Assembly: GCA_003660235.1 (NCBI GenBank)
Contig: QGON01000070.1
Location: 124,001 to 188,000 of the forward strand
Source of the DNA: a bacterium endosymbiont of Escarpia laminata
Lineage (GTDB): Bacteria > Pseudomonadota > Gammaproteobacteria > Chromatiales > Chromatiaceae
Direction: 5' to 3'
Length of the DNA: 64,000 bases
The notes beneath the pieces were generated by a model, which was not told the DNA's origin, did no database searches, and saw only the letters and a program-made list of their open reading frames with translations. Below, piece after piece: positions 41,719-50,469 of the stretch; positions within the stretch are counted from its first letter, which is position 1, and the number at the start of each line of letters is the position of its first letter. The position numbers were made by a program, and so were the translations under genes.

Positions 41719-43299
41719 TCAACAGATTCTGATCAGATCTTTGTCGAGATTGCCAGGCAACAGTGCCTCGATAGCCTCAACGGTTTCCGCCTTCGGCAGT
41801 TCTGTGAACAGATAACGCAGATAGGCATAAGGCTCCAGCCCGTTGGCCTTAGCCGTCTCGATCAGGGAGTAAAGGTTGGCACTGGCCTTCACACCCTTGA
41901 CCGAAGCACTGAACATCCAGTTTTTTCGTCCCGTTACGAACGGACGGATGGCATTTTCCGCACCATTGTTGTCGATCTCCAGACGACCATCATCCATGTA
42001 GCGGATCAGTTTGTCCCATTCATTGTGCAGGTAGTTCAGTGCCTTGCCGGCCGCACTCGTTGGTGGCACTTGCGGCAGGGCATCATCCAGCCAGGCACGT
42101 ATCTCATCAAGGATCGGCCGGGCATGTTTCTGGCGCCGGGCATAGCGCTCTTCTGGTGTCAGTTTCCGGCATTGCTTCTCGACTCGGTACAGCTTCTGGA
42201 TCAGCACCAGTCCCCGATGAGCCTTGCCGCGTTTCTTGTTTCTGCCCTGTGCCTTGACCGCTTCGCTAAACTTGCGTCGTGCGTGTGCCATACACCCCAA
42301 GTGCATCAGGCCGTTCACGGCAACGACTGCATTGTAGCCGTCATAGCCATCCGTTTGCAGCGTGCCCTTGAAGCCTTCCAGCAAGCGCTTTGGTACTCCG
42401 GCACCACGGCCCGGATCATAGTCATACAGGACGACCGGTTGATCGGGTGGTCCACCCCGCTGCAGCCAGATATAGGACTTTGATTGGGCGGTCTTACCCG
42501 GCTCATTAAGGACTTGCACCGGCGTTTCGTCCATCTGCAAGATATCATAGGCCAGCAGCCGGTCGCGCAATAGATTGATGATCGGTTGTACCCGATGGCC
42601 GGACTGGATCATCCAGTTCGCTAGGGTGGCACGTGGTGGCTCAACACCAATACGCTTGAGGATGGTCTCCTACCGGTACAGAGGCAAGGCATCCTGGTAC
42701 TTCGAAACTGTGATGTGTGCCAGTAGCCCAGGCGATGCCAGGCTTTTGGGAATCGGTTGCGGTGCCATCGCCGCTGTTTTTATGCAGTGGCCACAACTGC
42801 AGGCATACTGCTTGCGGATATGACGGATCACCTGAATTTTGGCCGGTACTATGTCCAGTTGTTCAGAGACCACCTCGCCGATCTCAGCCAGTGTGGCTCC
42901 GTCGTGGGGGCAGCATCTTTCTTCTTCAGGTAACTCATGAACAACCTCTACCCGGGGTAAGGCTTCGGGCAGTTTCTTGCGACCTCGTGTCCTGCGCTTG
43001 TGTACGGGAACAGTAATCTCGTCCTCTTCTGAAGGTCTCTCTGCCCCAGTGTCGACTTCGGCTTCATTGAAGAGGTGGATCTGGTCTGGGGAGATCTTCT
43101 CACTGCTGGCAGCATAGCGTCGCGCCAGTGCGAGGTTCAGTTGTCCCTGGAGGGTCAGAACTCTGGCTTTCAGGGGTTCGTTCTTTTGATCAACCGCTTG
43201 CTTGTCGGCTTGTAATTTCTCATTGATCGCCAGCTGATCAGCGACCAGAGACTTCAGCGCAGCAACGTCTTCCGGTAGATGATTCAGGGCAATCAGCAT
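41719..43299 (-). pseudogene. tnpC: IS66 transposase TnpC interrupted by an amber codon
   Basis: Start at 43299 (MLIALNHLPEDVAALKSLV), with the N-terminal coiled coil, a Cys-rich zinc-finger region (CCPHDGATL...YACSCGHC) and the DDE domain (LQMDETPVQVL, LQTDGYDGYNAV, NNGAENAIRPFVTGRKNWMF). After DALPLYR the frame meets TAG at 42670-42672 and continues unchanged with ETILKRIGVEPP. A CAG to TAG change is the likely cause. Total intact length would be 526 residues, typical for TnpC. Apart from this codon the gene looks undamaged. Confidence 0.9.
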
Positions 43300-43334
43300 G
43301 CCCCGTATTATACGATAGGGACTGCAAGAAAATC

Positions 43335-43694
43335 CTATAAAACACTACGATAGCGCAGCGCTTCATGGGGCTTCATGCGTATCACATCGTAGCCATCCAG
43401 CAGCCAGTTCAGTTGCTGGCCCGTCAATGTAATTACCTCTCGTTCATCCCGGCGCGGCCACTTGAAGCGAGCTTGCTCCAGACGTTTTTGCCACAGGCAA
43501 AAACCGCTGCGCTCCCAGTACAGAATCTTGACCTTGTCACGCTTGCGATTGCAGAACACGAACAACTGCTCCGAGAACGGATCCCGCCCCAGTGTTTCTT
43601 CGACCAGGATGGCCAGCCCGTTGATGCCCTTGCGGAAGTCGACAATGTCCCGGCATAGATAGACAGTCGGCAACTCGTTCGAAGGCCTCATCAT
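43335..43694 (-). CDS. tnpB: IS66 accessory protein TnpB
   Basis: 119 residues from the ATG at 43694, which overlaps the tnpA stop (ATGA); the longer frame from 43793 runs through tnpA and is rejected. LCRDIVDFRKGINGLAILVEE, FVFCNRKRDKVKILYWERSGFCLW and LDGYDVIRMKPHEALRYRSV are diagnostic of IS66 Orf2. Needed with TnpA and TnpC for transposition; exact biochemical role unsettled. Intact. Confidence 0.95.
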   Translation of the reverse strand: MMRPSNELPTVYLCRDIVDFRKGINGLAILVEETLGRDPFSEQLFVFCNRKRDKVKILYWERSGFCLWQKRLEQARFKWPRRDEREVITLTGQQLNWLLDGYDVIRMKPHEALRYRSVL

Positions 43695-44026
43695 TCTACT
43701 GATGCTGCGGCACTCAACACGGTGGTTAACGTCCTGGCATCGACTGAACCGGCGAACGCCACTGATACGCCATTGGGTAACTGAACACGCCACTCGCTGC
43801 CGCCAACAGTATCAACGACTTGCGCCCGTTGAAACCGTTCTCGACGCCTGCACGACAGTATGCCTTTCTCAACCAGCTTCTTCTTGCCAGCATACATGGC
43901 ATGGACCTTTACGCCATGATCTGCCGCATACTCAGCGATGGTCTTGCCCGATGCTTCACAGGCTCGTATCTGCTCCAGCCAGTAGCGCTGAGGGTCTGTC
44001 AGTTTGACCTCCTCTGTTTCATTCAT
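43691..44026 (-). CDS. tnpA: IS66 accessory protein TnpA
   Basis: 111 residues. The N-terminal helix-turn-helix (RYWLEQIRACEASGKTIAEY, HGVKVHAMYAGKKKLVEKG) and the later RVQLPNGVSVAFAG strand match IS66 Orf1, a small DNA-binding protein. First gene of the element, directly inside the right inverted repeat. Intact. Confidence 0.92.
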   Translation of the reverse strand: MNETEEVKLTDPQRYWLEQIRACEASGKTIAEYAADHGVKVHAMYAGKKKLVEKGILSCRRRERFQRAQVVDTVGGSEWRVQLPNGVSVAFAGSVDARTLTTVLSAAASVE

Positions 44027-44110
44027 CCCTTGTTGCTCTAGTGTGATTGAAAATCACAGCATGCAGAGAAAAGGTTCAGGCTGTAAGGGTGCGGTTTATT
44101 TTGCGCTTAC

Positions 44111-44413
44111 ATTTCAACAGCCTTTTCGGATGGTCTTTGTGACCTTTTCAAACCGGCGGAATTGTATAATTTGATCCAATGACGGAGTTCACTCGCTCTC
44201 AAGCGACCCAACTCGGGAACGTCGGGTTTGCCGTGCCTCAACAGAACTATCCGCATGCACTAAAATCCTCAATCAGCCACGTCACTCGTCAAGAAAAAAC
44301 GTAACTATTCAGCAATCGTGGTGCGCAGGGCGCACTCTACGTTCTCAATCGCCCACATCACCCGGCAAGAGAGAACATCCATTACCAAACATTCTAAGGC
44401 TCAACCGGTCTTA
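44111..44413. other. Intergenic stretch after IS66 with a diverged direct repeat
   Basis: 303 bases without a gene. Two diverged copies of a 35-base unit starting CTCAATC and containing CAAGA lie at 44268-44302 and 44344-44378 (period 76). Between them GGTGCGCAGGGCGCACTCTAC recalls the end of the MITE-like element near 27165. No continuation of the ISAzo13 transposase or of the CRISPR array was found here. Confidence 0.5.
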
Positions 44414-45547
44414 TCAGGCCAACAAATGGCCCAATAGGTCGATCACCCGTGCCGCCGGCATCTCTTGAAGGCAGGCGCTAAAACTCGCCTTGTGCCGGTC
44501 GCACCCCTCTTCGCGACAAGGCACGCAATCCTGCTCATAGTGTGGCTGCAGCAATAGGACGTTGCCCTGCCGCTGATATTCACTTGAGGCCATGGAGAAA
44601 GGCGGTTTCTCCGAATCATAATCCTTGGGCCAGGGGCCCCACTTCACCGGATTACTTGGGCCATAGAGGGCTAGGGTGGGGATACCATTGGCAGCGGCCA
44701 GATGGGTCATGGCGGTATCTGGACCAATAAAGCAACGGGCATGGGCGAGCAACATGGAGAGTTCACCAAAACCAAAGCGAGCCGAAACATCCACCACCTC
44801 ATCAGGATAGCCTGCAGCCAGCTCTCTGCAGAATGCCCGTTCCTCTGCCTTCGGCCCTCCGGTAATGACGACGCGCAGACCACGTTGTGTGAGCACGTCC
44901 ACCACACGCTCCCAGCCTGTCTTCGTCCAACGTTTGTAGTGCCACATGGGATAGGGGTGGATAACGGCAAAGGGTTGGAGAGCCGGATCAAATCCCAGGA
45001 CCTCACCGAGCCGGGACTCGCCGGCCACCGCCCTTGGCGGCACCACTTTCCTCAGCGGTTCGATGCCGAGCACCCGAGCCAGCATCAGGTTCTGTTCCAC
45101 CGTATGCGTGTAGACGTTGTCGAGCAGAACCCAACCCTGATTGGTCCAGCGTTTCCAGAGGTTTTGTGACCGCAGGTCCGGTACCAGGCCAACCCGTTGC
45201 GGCGCCGCCAACAGCCCGTAGATATTGGGACGATCACCGGCCAGGGTGGAGACGGCAAGATCGTAGCGCCGGAAGATACGCCGCAGCAGTTGCCAATACT
45301 GTCCCCGATCCGGGTGCTCCTCAATCTCGATCATCGCGTCGAGATCCGGATTACCTTCCAGCATGTTCCCCTTGCGGGCATAGACCAACACATCGATAGT
45401 AGCCTCAGGCCAGGCACGACGCAGGCTACGCAGCAGAGGTGTGGCGAGCAGCACGTCACCGATCTGGCGGGTGGCGATAAGCAACATCCGGCGGGGTATC
45501 CTGCGCTTGGCGGCGGCCAACGGCTGGCAGTACGGCAGTTCAACCAT
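44414..45547 (-). CDS. Glycosyltransferase family 9, heptosyltransferase-like
   Basis: 377 residues. GT9 hallmarks: RMLLIATRQIGDVLLATPLLRSL at the N-terminus, IHPYPMWHYKRWTKTGWERV, VVITGGPKAEE and CFIGPDTAMTHLAAANGIPTLALYGPSNP. Such enzymes add heptose or related sugars from ADP-linked donors to the lipopolysaccharide inner core on the cytoplasmic face; the acceptor cannot be read from sequence. WaaQ-like (heptosyltransferase III) is possible. It is the last gene of the core cluster and overlaps the preceding GT2 gene by eight bases. Confidence 0.85.
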   Translation of the reverse strand: MVELPYCQPLAAAKRRIPRRMLLIATRQIGDVLLATPLLRSLRRAWPEATIDVLVYARKGNMLEGNPDLDAMIEIEEHPDRGQYWQLLRRIFRRYDLAVSTLAGDRPNIYGLLAAPQRVGLVPDLRSQNLWKRWTNQGWVLLDNVYTHTVEQNLMLARVLGIEPLRKVVPPRAVAGESRLGEVLGFDPALQPFAVIHPYPMWHYKRWTKTGWERVVDVLTQRGLRVVITGGPKAEERAFCRELAAGYPDEVVDVSARFGFGELSMLLAHARCFIGPDTAMTHLAAANGIPTLALYGPSNPVKWGPWPKDYDSEKPPFSMASSEYQRQGNVLLLQPHYEQDCVPCREEGCDRHKASFSACLQEMPAARVIDLLGHLLA

Positions 45548-46382
45548 CTATTTGCTCCCCCTCATCCAGATACTGGCTGACGCCTCGTTCCGCCACCGGA
45601 TTACGACGCCCGGCCAAAGCGTCTTCAAGCCGTTTCACGTTTTCTGGCTCCAGGTCTCTGGAGTGTTCCCGGTGCCACAGGTGCAATACAGGCACAGCAT
45701 AGTGACCGTCCTTGCGTTGACAGCCCCTGGCCATCAGGCGCACCACCAGGTCCGCGTCCTCATGCCCCCAACCCTGGTAGCTCTCATCGAATCCGTTGAC
45801 CCGCAAAAAATCATCCTTCCAGGCCCCCAGATTACAGGAGCGGGCTCCCTGCCACTTCCCGGCACGGCGTTTGCGCCAATTCGCATCCCCTACGCGCAGC
45901 AGGGGGAGAAGCCGGTTGACCTCGCCCCGGAAGCGGGCGGCCAGCCAGCGGGACAGGCCCCAACCGACAGGATCGGCTTTCCCGTCGAGTACACGGGCGC
46001 TCAATGCCTGATTCATCAACATGCGGCTACCCGCCAGGAACCAGCCCGGTTCCGCCAACGTCCTGTGGCGTGCGATGAAGTCGGGAAAGGCCAGACAATC
46101 CCCATCCAGGAACAGAAGGTAGTTTCCGCTGGCCCGCGCCGCCGCCCGGTTGCGTGCGCCAGCCGCACGGAAGCCGTCATCGGCCTGCCACACATGGTGT
46201 ACAGGGAACGGCGCCAGGCTCTGCCAGCTGCGCACCACCTCTGCTGTCTCCGGTCCCGAACCGTCGTCGGCCACGATAACCTCCAGGGGCGGAGTCTCCT
46301 GTCGTGCCAGGGAAGCCAGCACCCGCTCCAGCGCCTTCGGCCACTGGTAGGTGACAACTATGATGCTCACCGCTGGCGTCAT
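45540..46382 (-). CDS. Glycosyltransferase family 2
   Basis: 280 residues from the ATG at 46382, just after the upstream gene's stop; an earlier ATG at 46421 would overlap it. The GT-A fold shows as SIIVVTYQWPKALERVLASL, VIVADDGSGPETAEVV, AGARNRAAARASGNYLLFLDGD (DxD-like) and a C-terminal FDESYQGWGHEDADLVVRL with the ED base motif. Sugar and acceptor are unknown; context says lipopolysaccharide core or a modification of it. Confidence 0.85.
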   Translation of the reverse strand: MTPAVSIIVVTYQWPKALERVLASLARQETPPLEVIVADDGSGPETAEVVRSWQSLAPFPVHHVWQADDGFRAAGARNRAAARASGNYLLFLDGDCLAFPDFIARHRTLAEPGWFLAGSRMLMNQALSARVLDGKADPVGWGLSRWLAARFRGEVNRLLPLLRVGDANWRKRRAGKWQGARSCNLGAWKDDFLRVNGFDESYQGWGHEDADLVVRLMARGCQRKDGHYAVPVLHLWHREHSRDLEPENVKRLEDALAGRRNPVAERGVSQYLDEGEQIDG

Positions 46383-46389
46383 GGAGAGA

Positions 46390-47181
46390 TCACTCGCCAC
46401 CCGGCCTGCCGTGCGACTCATCGGCCCGGCGCTGCTGCAGGTAGTGGAGCTTCACGTATTTGTAGTAGACCCCCTCCGCATTGGAGACTGCGAGCAGAAA
46501 TCCCTCCCGCCCGTCGAGAAAACCGGCTTTGAAAAACCAGGTACGGAGGAAGGCCCAACAGCCTCGCAGCACAGCCCGGCCAACGCCCCCTTTCCTGCCT
46601 TGTGCCAGCAGTCTCTGTGCCCCCGCACTGGAGTAACGGTTGACCTTGTCCAGTACCTGTTCAAGGGAGTCGAAACTCTGATGTTTCAGGGGATGACTCA
46701 GTCGGCCCGCCGACCCGCTGAACAGCAGGCGTTCGTGCACCAGATCATTGCTGAACTCCGCACTGCCCCGGCGAAACAGTCGCGCCACATGGTCGGGCCA
46801 CCAGCCACTGTGCCGCATCTCCCGGCCACAGTAAGAAGAGAGCCGGGGCATCTCATAGACGCTCTCTCCGCCTTCACCACGGATCACCGCTTCGATCTCG
46901 GTACGCAACGGTTCGCTGACCCGTTCATCGGCATCCAGGGAGAGCACCCAGTCGCCGGTGGCGTAAGCCAGGACGCGATTTTTCTGCACACCGAAGCCCT
47001 GCCAATCGCTATCGACGTATACCCTGTCGGTATACTCCCGGCAGATCTCAGGAGTCCCATCATCACTGCCGGAGTCGAGCACCACGATCTCATCCGCCCA
47101 GCGCACCGACTCCAGGCAGGGCCGGATTCGAGCCGCCTCGTCACGCACGATGATGACCACACTCAATTTGCTCACATCCAT
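46390..47181 (-). CDS. waaE: Lipopolysaccharide core glycosyltransferase, WaaE/KdtX-like
   Basis: 263 residues. LSVVIIVRDEAARIRPCLESV, WADEIVVLDSGSDDGT, WQGFGVQKNRVLAYATGDWV and LSLDADERVSEPL are characteristic of the WaaE/KdtX group of GT2 enzymes, which add a beta-1,4-glucose to heptose I of the inner core. The rest (SSYCGREMRHSGWWPDHVARLFRRG) also fits. Substrate is inferred from family. It starts 97 bases after the preceding gene's stop, so it may have its own start of transcription. Confidence 0.8.
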   Translation of the reverse strand: MDVSKLSVVIIVRDEAARIRPCLESVRWADEIVVLDSGSDDGTPEICREYTDRVYVDSDWQGFGVQKNRVLAYATGDWVLSLDADERVSEPLRTEIEAVIRGEGGESVYEMPRLSSYCGREMRHSGWWPDHVARLFRRGSAEFSNDLVHERLLFSGSAGRLSHPLKHQSFDSLEQVLDKVNRYSSAGAQRLLAQGRKGGVGRAVLRGCWAFLRTWFFKAGFLDGREGFLLAVSNAEGVYYKYVKLHYLQQRRADESHGRPGGE

Positions 47182-47278
47182 ATTCGCTTTTCAGATGGGA
47201 CAATTCCTGCAAACAGGCGTCCCGTCGACATCCCGAAGAGGAGAAACAGCAGCAGCATTTTTACCGTCATATCGAGGT

Positions 47279-48145
47279 TTATTTCCTGACCAAGCGGTAG
47301 TGCTTTTTGCTCAGTTCCACATTGAACCAGCGTTCCAGTTTCATCGCCAGGCGGTGTTTACGCTCCCTGCGTGTGGGTTGGTGACTGGGGTCAGGAGCAA
47401 ATTGCTTCTCCGCCTCCGCAGCCAGCCAGGGTCGAACCACCGCAGGATGGCTGCCCTCAAAAGGTCTGACCGCCTGAGGGTCGATGGCATAGGTCTCGAA
47501 CTTCGGCGGCTCATGCCCCCAATAGCGGCTCACCTGATTGATCTTCTCCCGCATGCGCGCCGCACTGCGTACATGGCCGTAATGATAGATCGGCGCACCA
47601 GCCAAGGCCGCCTTTGGATAACGCCCCTGCTTGTTCTTATCCATAACCACGAAGAAGAGACCATCCGGGGAGTAGTTGCGAATCGTGTTGCGGATGATAC
47701 GCGGAGCCCGGCGGTACCAACCGGGACTGATCGCCACCCAGTCAGGGCTGCCGTAGAAGTGATGGTAGTCAAAGATCAGGGCCTCTACCGCCGAATCGTC
47801 CAAATAGCGCTCCATGGTAGCGCGGATAGTTTCCAAATCCTGCTCATGCAGCACCTCGTCACCCTCCAGGTAGAAGGCCCAGTCGCCGCTACAGTTGAAC
47901 TGGGCGATCATCTTCTGCTGCGCGTAGACATACCCCCGGTCCTGCATGGCCTCATTCCAACGGGTATCGATGATACGGATTTTGTCGCTGCCGATAGCCT
48001 CGATACGCTCCCGGGTACCATCGCTGCTTTCACCCAGGGCGATGACAAACTCATCGCAGATCGGCAATACCGAACGAATGCTCTCCTCGAACGGATATCC
48101 CAAAAGGACCCCGTTGCGCAAAAAAGTAAACCCGCTAATCTTCAT
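47279..48145 (-). CDS. Glycosyltransferase family 2-like protein
   Basis: 288 residues from the ATG at 48145, which follows AGGAG by five bases; it overlaps waaC by 11. FTFLRNGVLLGYPFEESI, ICDEFVIALGESSDGT, WAFYLEGDEVLHEQD (acidic donor-site motif) and the later YHYGHVRSAARMREKINQ place it in a GT2-like group often found in core or capsule clusters. Specificity unknown. Confidence 0.78.
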   Translation of the reverse strand: MKISGFTFLRNGVLLGYPFEESIRSVLPICDEFVIALGESSDGTRERIEAIGSDKIRIIDTRWNEAMQDRGYVYAQQKMIAQFNCSGDWAFYLEGDEVLHEQDLETIRATMERYLDDSAVEALIFDYHHFYGSPDWVAISPGWYRRAPRIIRNTIRNYSPDGLFFVVMDKNKQGRYPKAALAGAPIYHYGHVRSAARMREKINQVSRYWGHEPPKFETYAIDPQAVRPFEGSHPAVVRPWLAAEAEKQFAPDPSHQPTRRERKHRLAMKLERWFNVELSKKHYRLVRK

Positions 48146-49199
48146 GATGACTCCTGCTGCCGGTCTCCCTCTGAGCATCCTCTGACATCAACTGCGCAAG
48201 ACGGGCAAAGACCGTCTCGGGCGCCAACGAATCAAAACAGACCGGATCCCCCCCAGCCGCTTCGGCATAGATACACGTCCGTTTTAAACAGGGGGCACAA
48301 TCGAAATCAACCTCGAGGTTTGTCTGACGTTCACCAACCACACCCGTGAGAGAAGGCCGGGTGGGGCCGTAGAGAATGACAGCGGGAACACCAAGCGCGC
48401 CAGTCAGATGCGCCAGACCGGTATCCACTGCGGCCACACCACGCGCACCGGCAATCACACCGGCAAGTCCTGCAAGATCGAGTTTTGGCAGCACTTCTGC
48501 ATTGCCCATATCTTCAGAGAGCCGCTCTGCCCGTTGCCGCTCCGTATCACTTCCCCAGGGCAGAAAGACCTTCAACCCGGCGTTACCGGCAAGCCGGATC
48601 AGCGCCCGCCAATCCTGCTCCGGATAGTGTTTGCTCTGCCAGGTCGTCCCGTGCAGAAACAGCAGATAGGATTCATCCGCTACCTGTGACTGAAAACGCC
48701 CGCCGTCGATACCGTAATCCGGATCAGACCCCGGCATGGGATAACCCAGCGCGTGGGCGAACAGCTGGCGCACCCGGGTAATCGCATGCAATCCCTTGGG
48801 GATATAGAGCGGATGGGAGTAAGCCAGCGCCGCCAGTGGTTCCCGGGCCGAACTCTGATCCAGGCCAAACCTTGGGCCGTGGGTCTTCACTGCAATGAAG
48901 GCGCTCTTCAGCAGACCCTGTGCATCGATCACCGCATCGTAACGCCGCGCCCTGACTGCCGACTTGAAGGCCCGCCACTCTCCGTTGCGCCAGGTCTTCA
49001 CCGCCGATCGACGCCAGCGGCGCATGGCCACGGGTATCACTTTGTCCACCGCCGGATGCCATGCAGGAATCTCGGCAAAGGCCTCCTCCACCACCCAATC
49101 GAAGCGGATATCCGGCAGTGCCACCGCCGCATCCGTCAAAGCAGGCAGGGTGTGGACCACATCGCCAAGGGAGGAGGTTTTGATTACCAGCACCCTCAT
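48135..49199 (-). CDS. waaC: Lipopolysaccharide heptosyltransferase I
   Basis: 354 residues from the ATG at 49199, which overlaps the waaF stop (ATGA); a reading from 49256 would run deep into waaF. MRVLVIKTSSLGDVVHTLPAL, FDWVVEEAFAEIPAWHP, FLHGTTWQSKHYPEQDW and GVAAVDTGLAHLTGALGVPAVILYG identify WaaC, which adds the first heptose to Kdo. Cys-rich end (CAPCLKRTC) is usual for the family. Co-transcribed with waaF. Confidence 0.94.
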   Translation of the reverse strand: MRVLVIKTSSLGDVVHTLPALTDAAVALPDIRFDWVVEEAFAEIPAWHPAVDKVIPVAMRRWRRSAVKTWRNGEWRAFKSAVRARRYDAVIDAQGLLKSAFIAVKTHGPRFGLDQSSAREPLAALAYSHPLYIPKGLHAITRVRQLFAHALGYPMPGSDPDYGIDGGRFQSQVADESYLLFLHGTTWQSKHYPEQDWRALIRLAGNAGLKVFLPWGSDTERQRAERLSEDMGNAEVLPKLDLAGLAGVIAGARGVAAVDTGLAHLTGALGVPAVILYGPTRPSLTGVVGERQTNLEVDFDCAPCLKRTCIYAEAAGGDPVCFDSLAPETVFARLAQLMSEDAQRETGSRSHHED

Positions 49200-50227
49200 T
49201 GGGGCAACCCGTCCAGCGCCTTGGAGACCATCTCCACCGGCATCTTCCGCAGACAATCAAGATGCCCCAGGGGACACTCCCGCTTGAAACAGGGGCTGCA
49301 ATCGAGTCCCAGGCGAACGATCTGTGAGCGTCTGTTCAACGGTGGGGTAAAACCAGGATCAGTGGAACCATAGACCGCCACCAGCCGCCGGTTGAGCGCT
49401 GCGGCAACGTGCATCAGGCCGGAGTCATTACTCACTACCGCATCAGCCAGTGAAAGCAGATCCACCGCCTGTGCAAGACTGGTGCGGCCACTCAGGTCGA
49501 CACAGCGACCCTGCGCCACCCGGTTGACCGTTTCACACACCGGCTGGTCTTTTTCAGAACCGAACAGCCAGACATCCCAACCCGACTCGATCCGCTGCCT
49601 TGCCAGTTCACCATAGTTGCCCTCGGGCCAGCGCTTTGAAGGACCGAACTCCGCCCCTGGGCAGAGTGCCAACAGCGGGCGTGGCCCCTTCTGCAGGCCG
49701 AGATCCGACATCGCCTGCTGCACGTCCGCCACTCGAACCTTCAGCGCAGGAGGAGGTATCTCCGGCAGAGCGGATTCATCTGCGGGAAAGGCCAGTGCAA
49801 CAAAACGCTGCACGGTCATGGTCAGATGCTGCTTGTCGAGTTTACGAAAATCATTCAGCAGACCGTAGCGCATCTCTCCCAACCAGCCGGTACGTTGCGG
49901 GATACGGGCAAAAAACGGCACCAGCGCGGATTTAAGTGAATTGGGCAACAGGATCGCCTGTCCATAACGCCCACGCAAGAGACGACCCAGACGCCAGCGA
50001 TCCATCAAACCCAGACGCCCATGTCCGACAGGCATATCGATCGCCTCATCGACTTCAGGCATGCGCGAAAGCAGTGGACGGCTCCAGGCGGGCGCAAGCA
50101 CGTCGATCGCAACAGACGGGGAGCGCTGTTTCAGCGCCCTGAACAGGCTCTGAGCCATCACCATGTCACCGGCCCATGATGGGCCGACCACAAGTAAACG
50201 GGCAGAGGGGAAGTGGGCTGAACCCAA
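49196..50227 (-). CDS. waaF: Lipopolysaccharide heptosyltransferase II
   Basis: 343 residues. LLVVGPSWAGDMVMAQSLFRAL, the AILLPNSLKSALVPFFARIPQRTGW segment, LCPGAEFGPSKRWP and VVSNDSGLMHVAAALNRRLVAVYGSTDP are diagnostic of WaaF, which transfers the second heptose. The gene order glnE-ilvE-(zinc protein)-waaF-waaC is conserved in many gammaproteobacteria. Confidence 0.95.
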   Translation of the reverse strand: MGSAHFPSARLLVVGPSWAGDMVMAQSLFRALKQRSPSVAIDVLAPAWSRPLLSRMPEVDEAIDMPVGHGRLGLMDRWRLGRLLRGRYGQAILLPNSLKSALVPFFARIPQRTGWLGEMRYGLLNDFRKLDKQHLTMTVQRFVALAFPADESALPEIPPPALKVRVADVQQAMSDLGLQKGPRPLLALCPGAEFGPSKRWPEGNYGELARQRIESGWDVWLFGSEKDQPVCETVNRVAQGRCVDLSGRTSLAQAVDLLSLADAVVSNDSGLMHVAAALNRRLVAVYGSTDPGFTPPLNRRSQIVRLGLDCSPCFKRECPLGHLDCLRKMPVEMVSKALDGLPQ

Positions 50228-50243
50228 CGGAAACGTGGCGGGA

Positions 50244-50432
50244 TCAGTCAGTCAATTGATAGTGCGCACCACAATAGGGGCAGACCGCACTACCGTTTTT
50301 TCCGATGGGCAGGAATACCTTGGGATGCATGCTTGCTACGGCCTCACTGGTGCGGGGGCAGCTCAACGGCAGATCGTTGCGCGACACCTTGACCACTTCC
50401 CGTCCGAAGGACTGGGTATTTGCTTGTGACAT
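50244..50432 (-). CDS. Small zinc-finger (CHCC) domain protein
   Basis: 62 residues. The zf-CHCC signature is complete: LPLSCPRTSEAVASMHPKVF gives Cys and His, AVCPYCGAHYQL the two last Cys. The fold is shared with the NDUFS6 subunit of complex I. Small proteins of this kind often lie next to ilvE and waaF; their job is not established. A clear ribosome site (GGAG) precedes the start. It lies 16 bases before waaF. Confidence 0.88.
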   Translation of the reverse strand: MSQANTQSFGREVVKVSRNDLPLSCPRTSEAVASMHPKVFLPIGKNGSAVCPYCGAHYQLTD

Positions 50433-50469
50433 GGGCTTATCTCCTGCGACTACTTTCGATTGAGCGGAA

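Larger units (their letters stand above)
41691..44110 (-). mobile_element. IS66 family insertion sequence, about 2.4 kb
   Basis: Terminal inverted repeats start GTAAGCG at both ends (41691 inward; 44110 inward on the minus strand) and agree at 15 of 20 bases, including AATAAAC. Three genes in the IS66 order tnpA-tnpB-tnpC run on the minus strand. The 8 bases outside the ends (AGTCAACC, ATTTCAAC) do not match, so no target duplication is visible. The large transposase carries an amber stop. Confidence 0.9.

Noticed and set aside
41683-44118. 8-base target duplication expected for IS66
   Set aside because: The flanking octamers AGTCAACC and ATTTCAAC share only a few positions, so no duplication is claimed.
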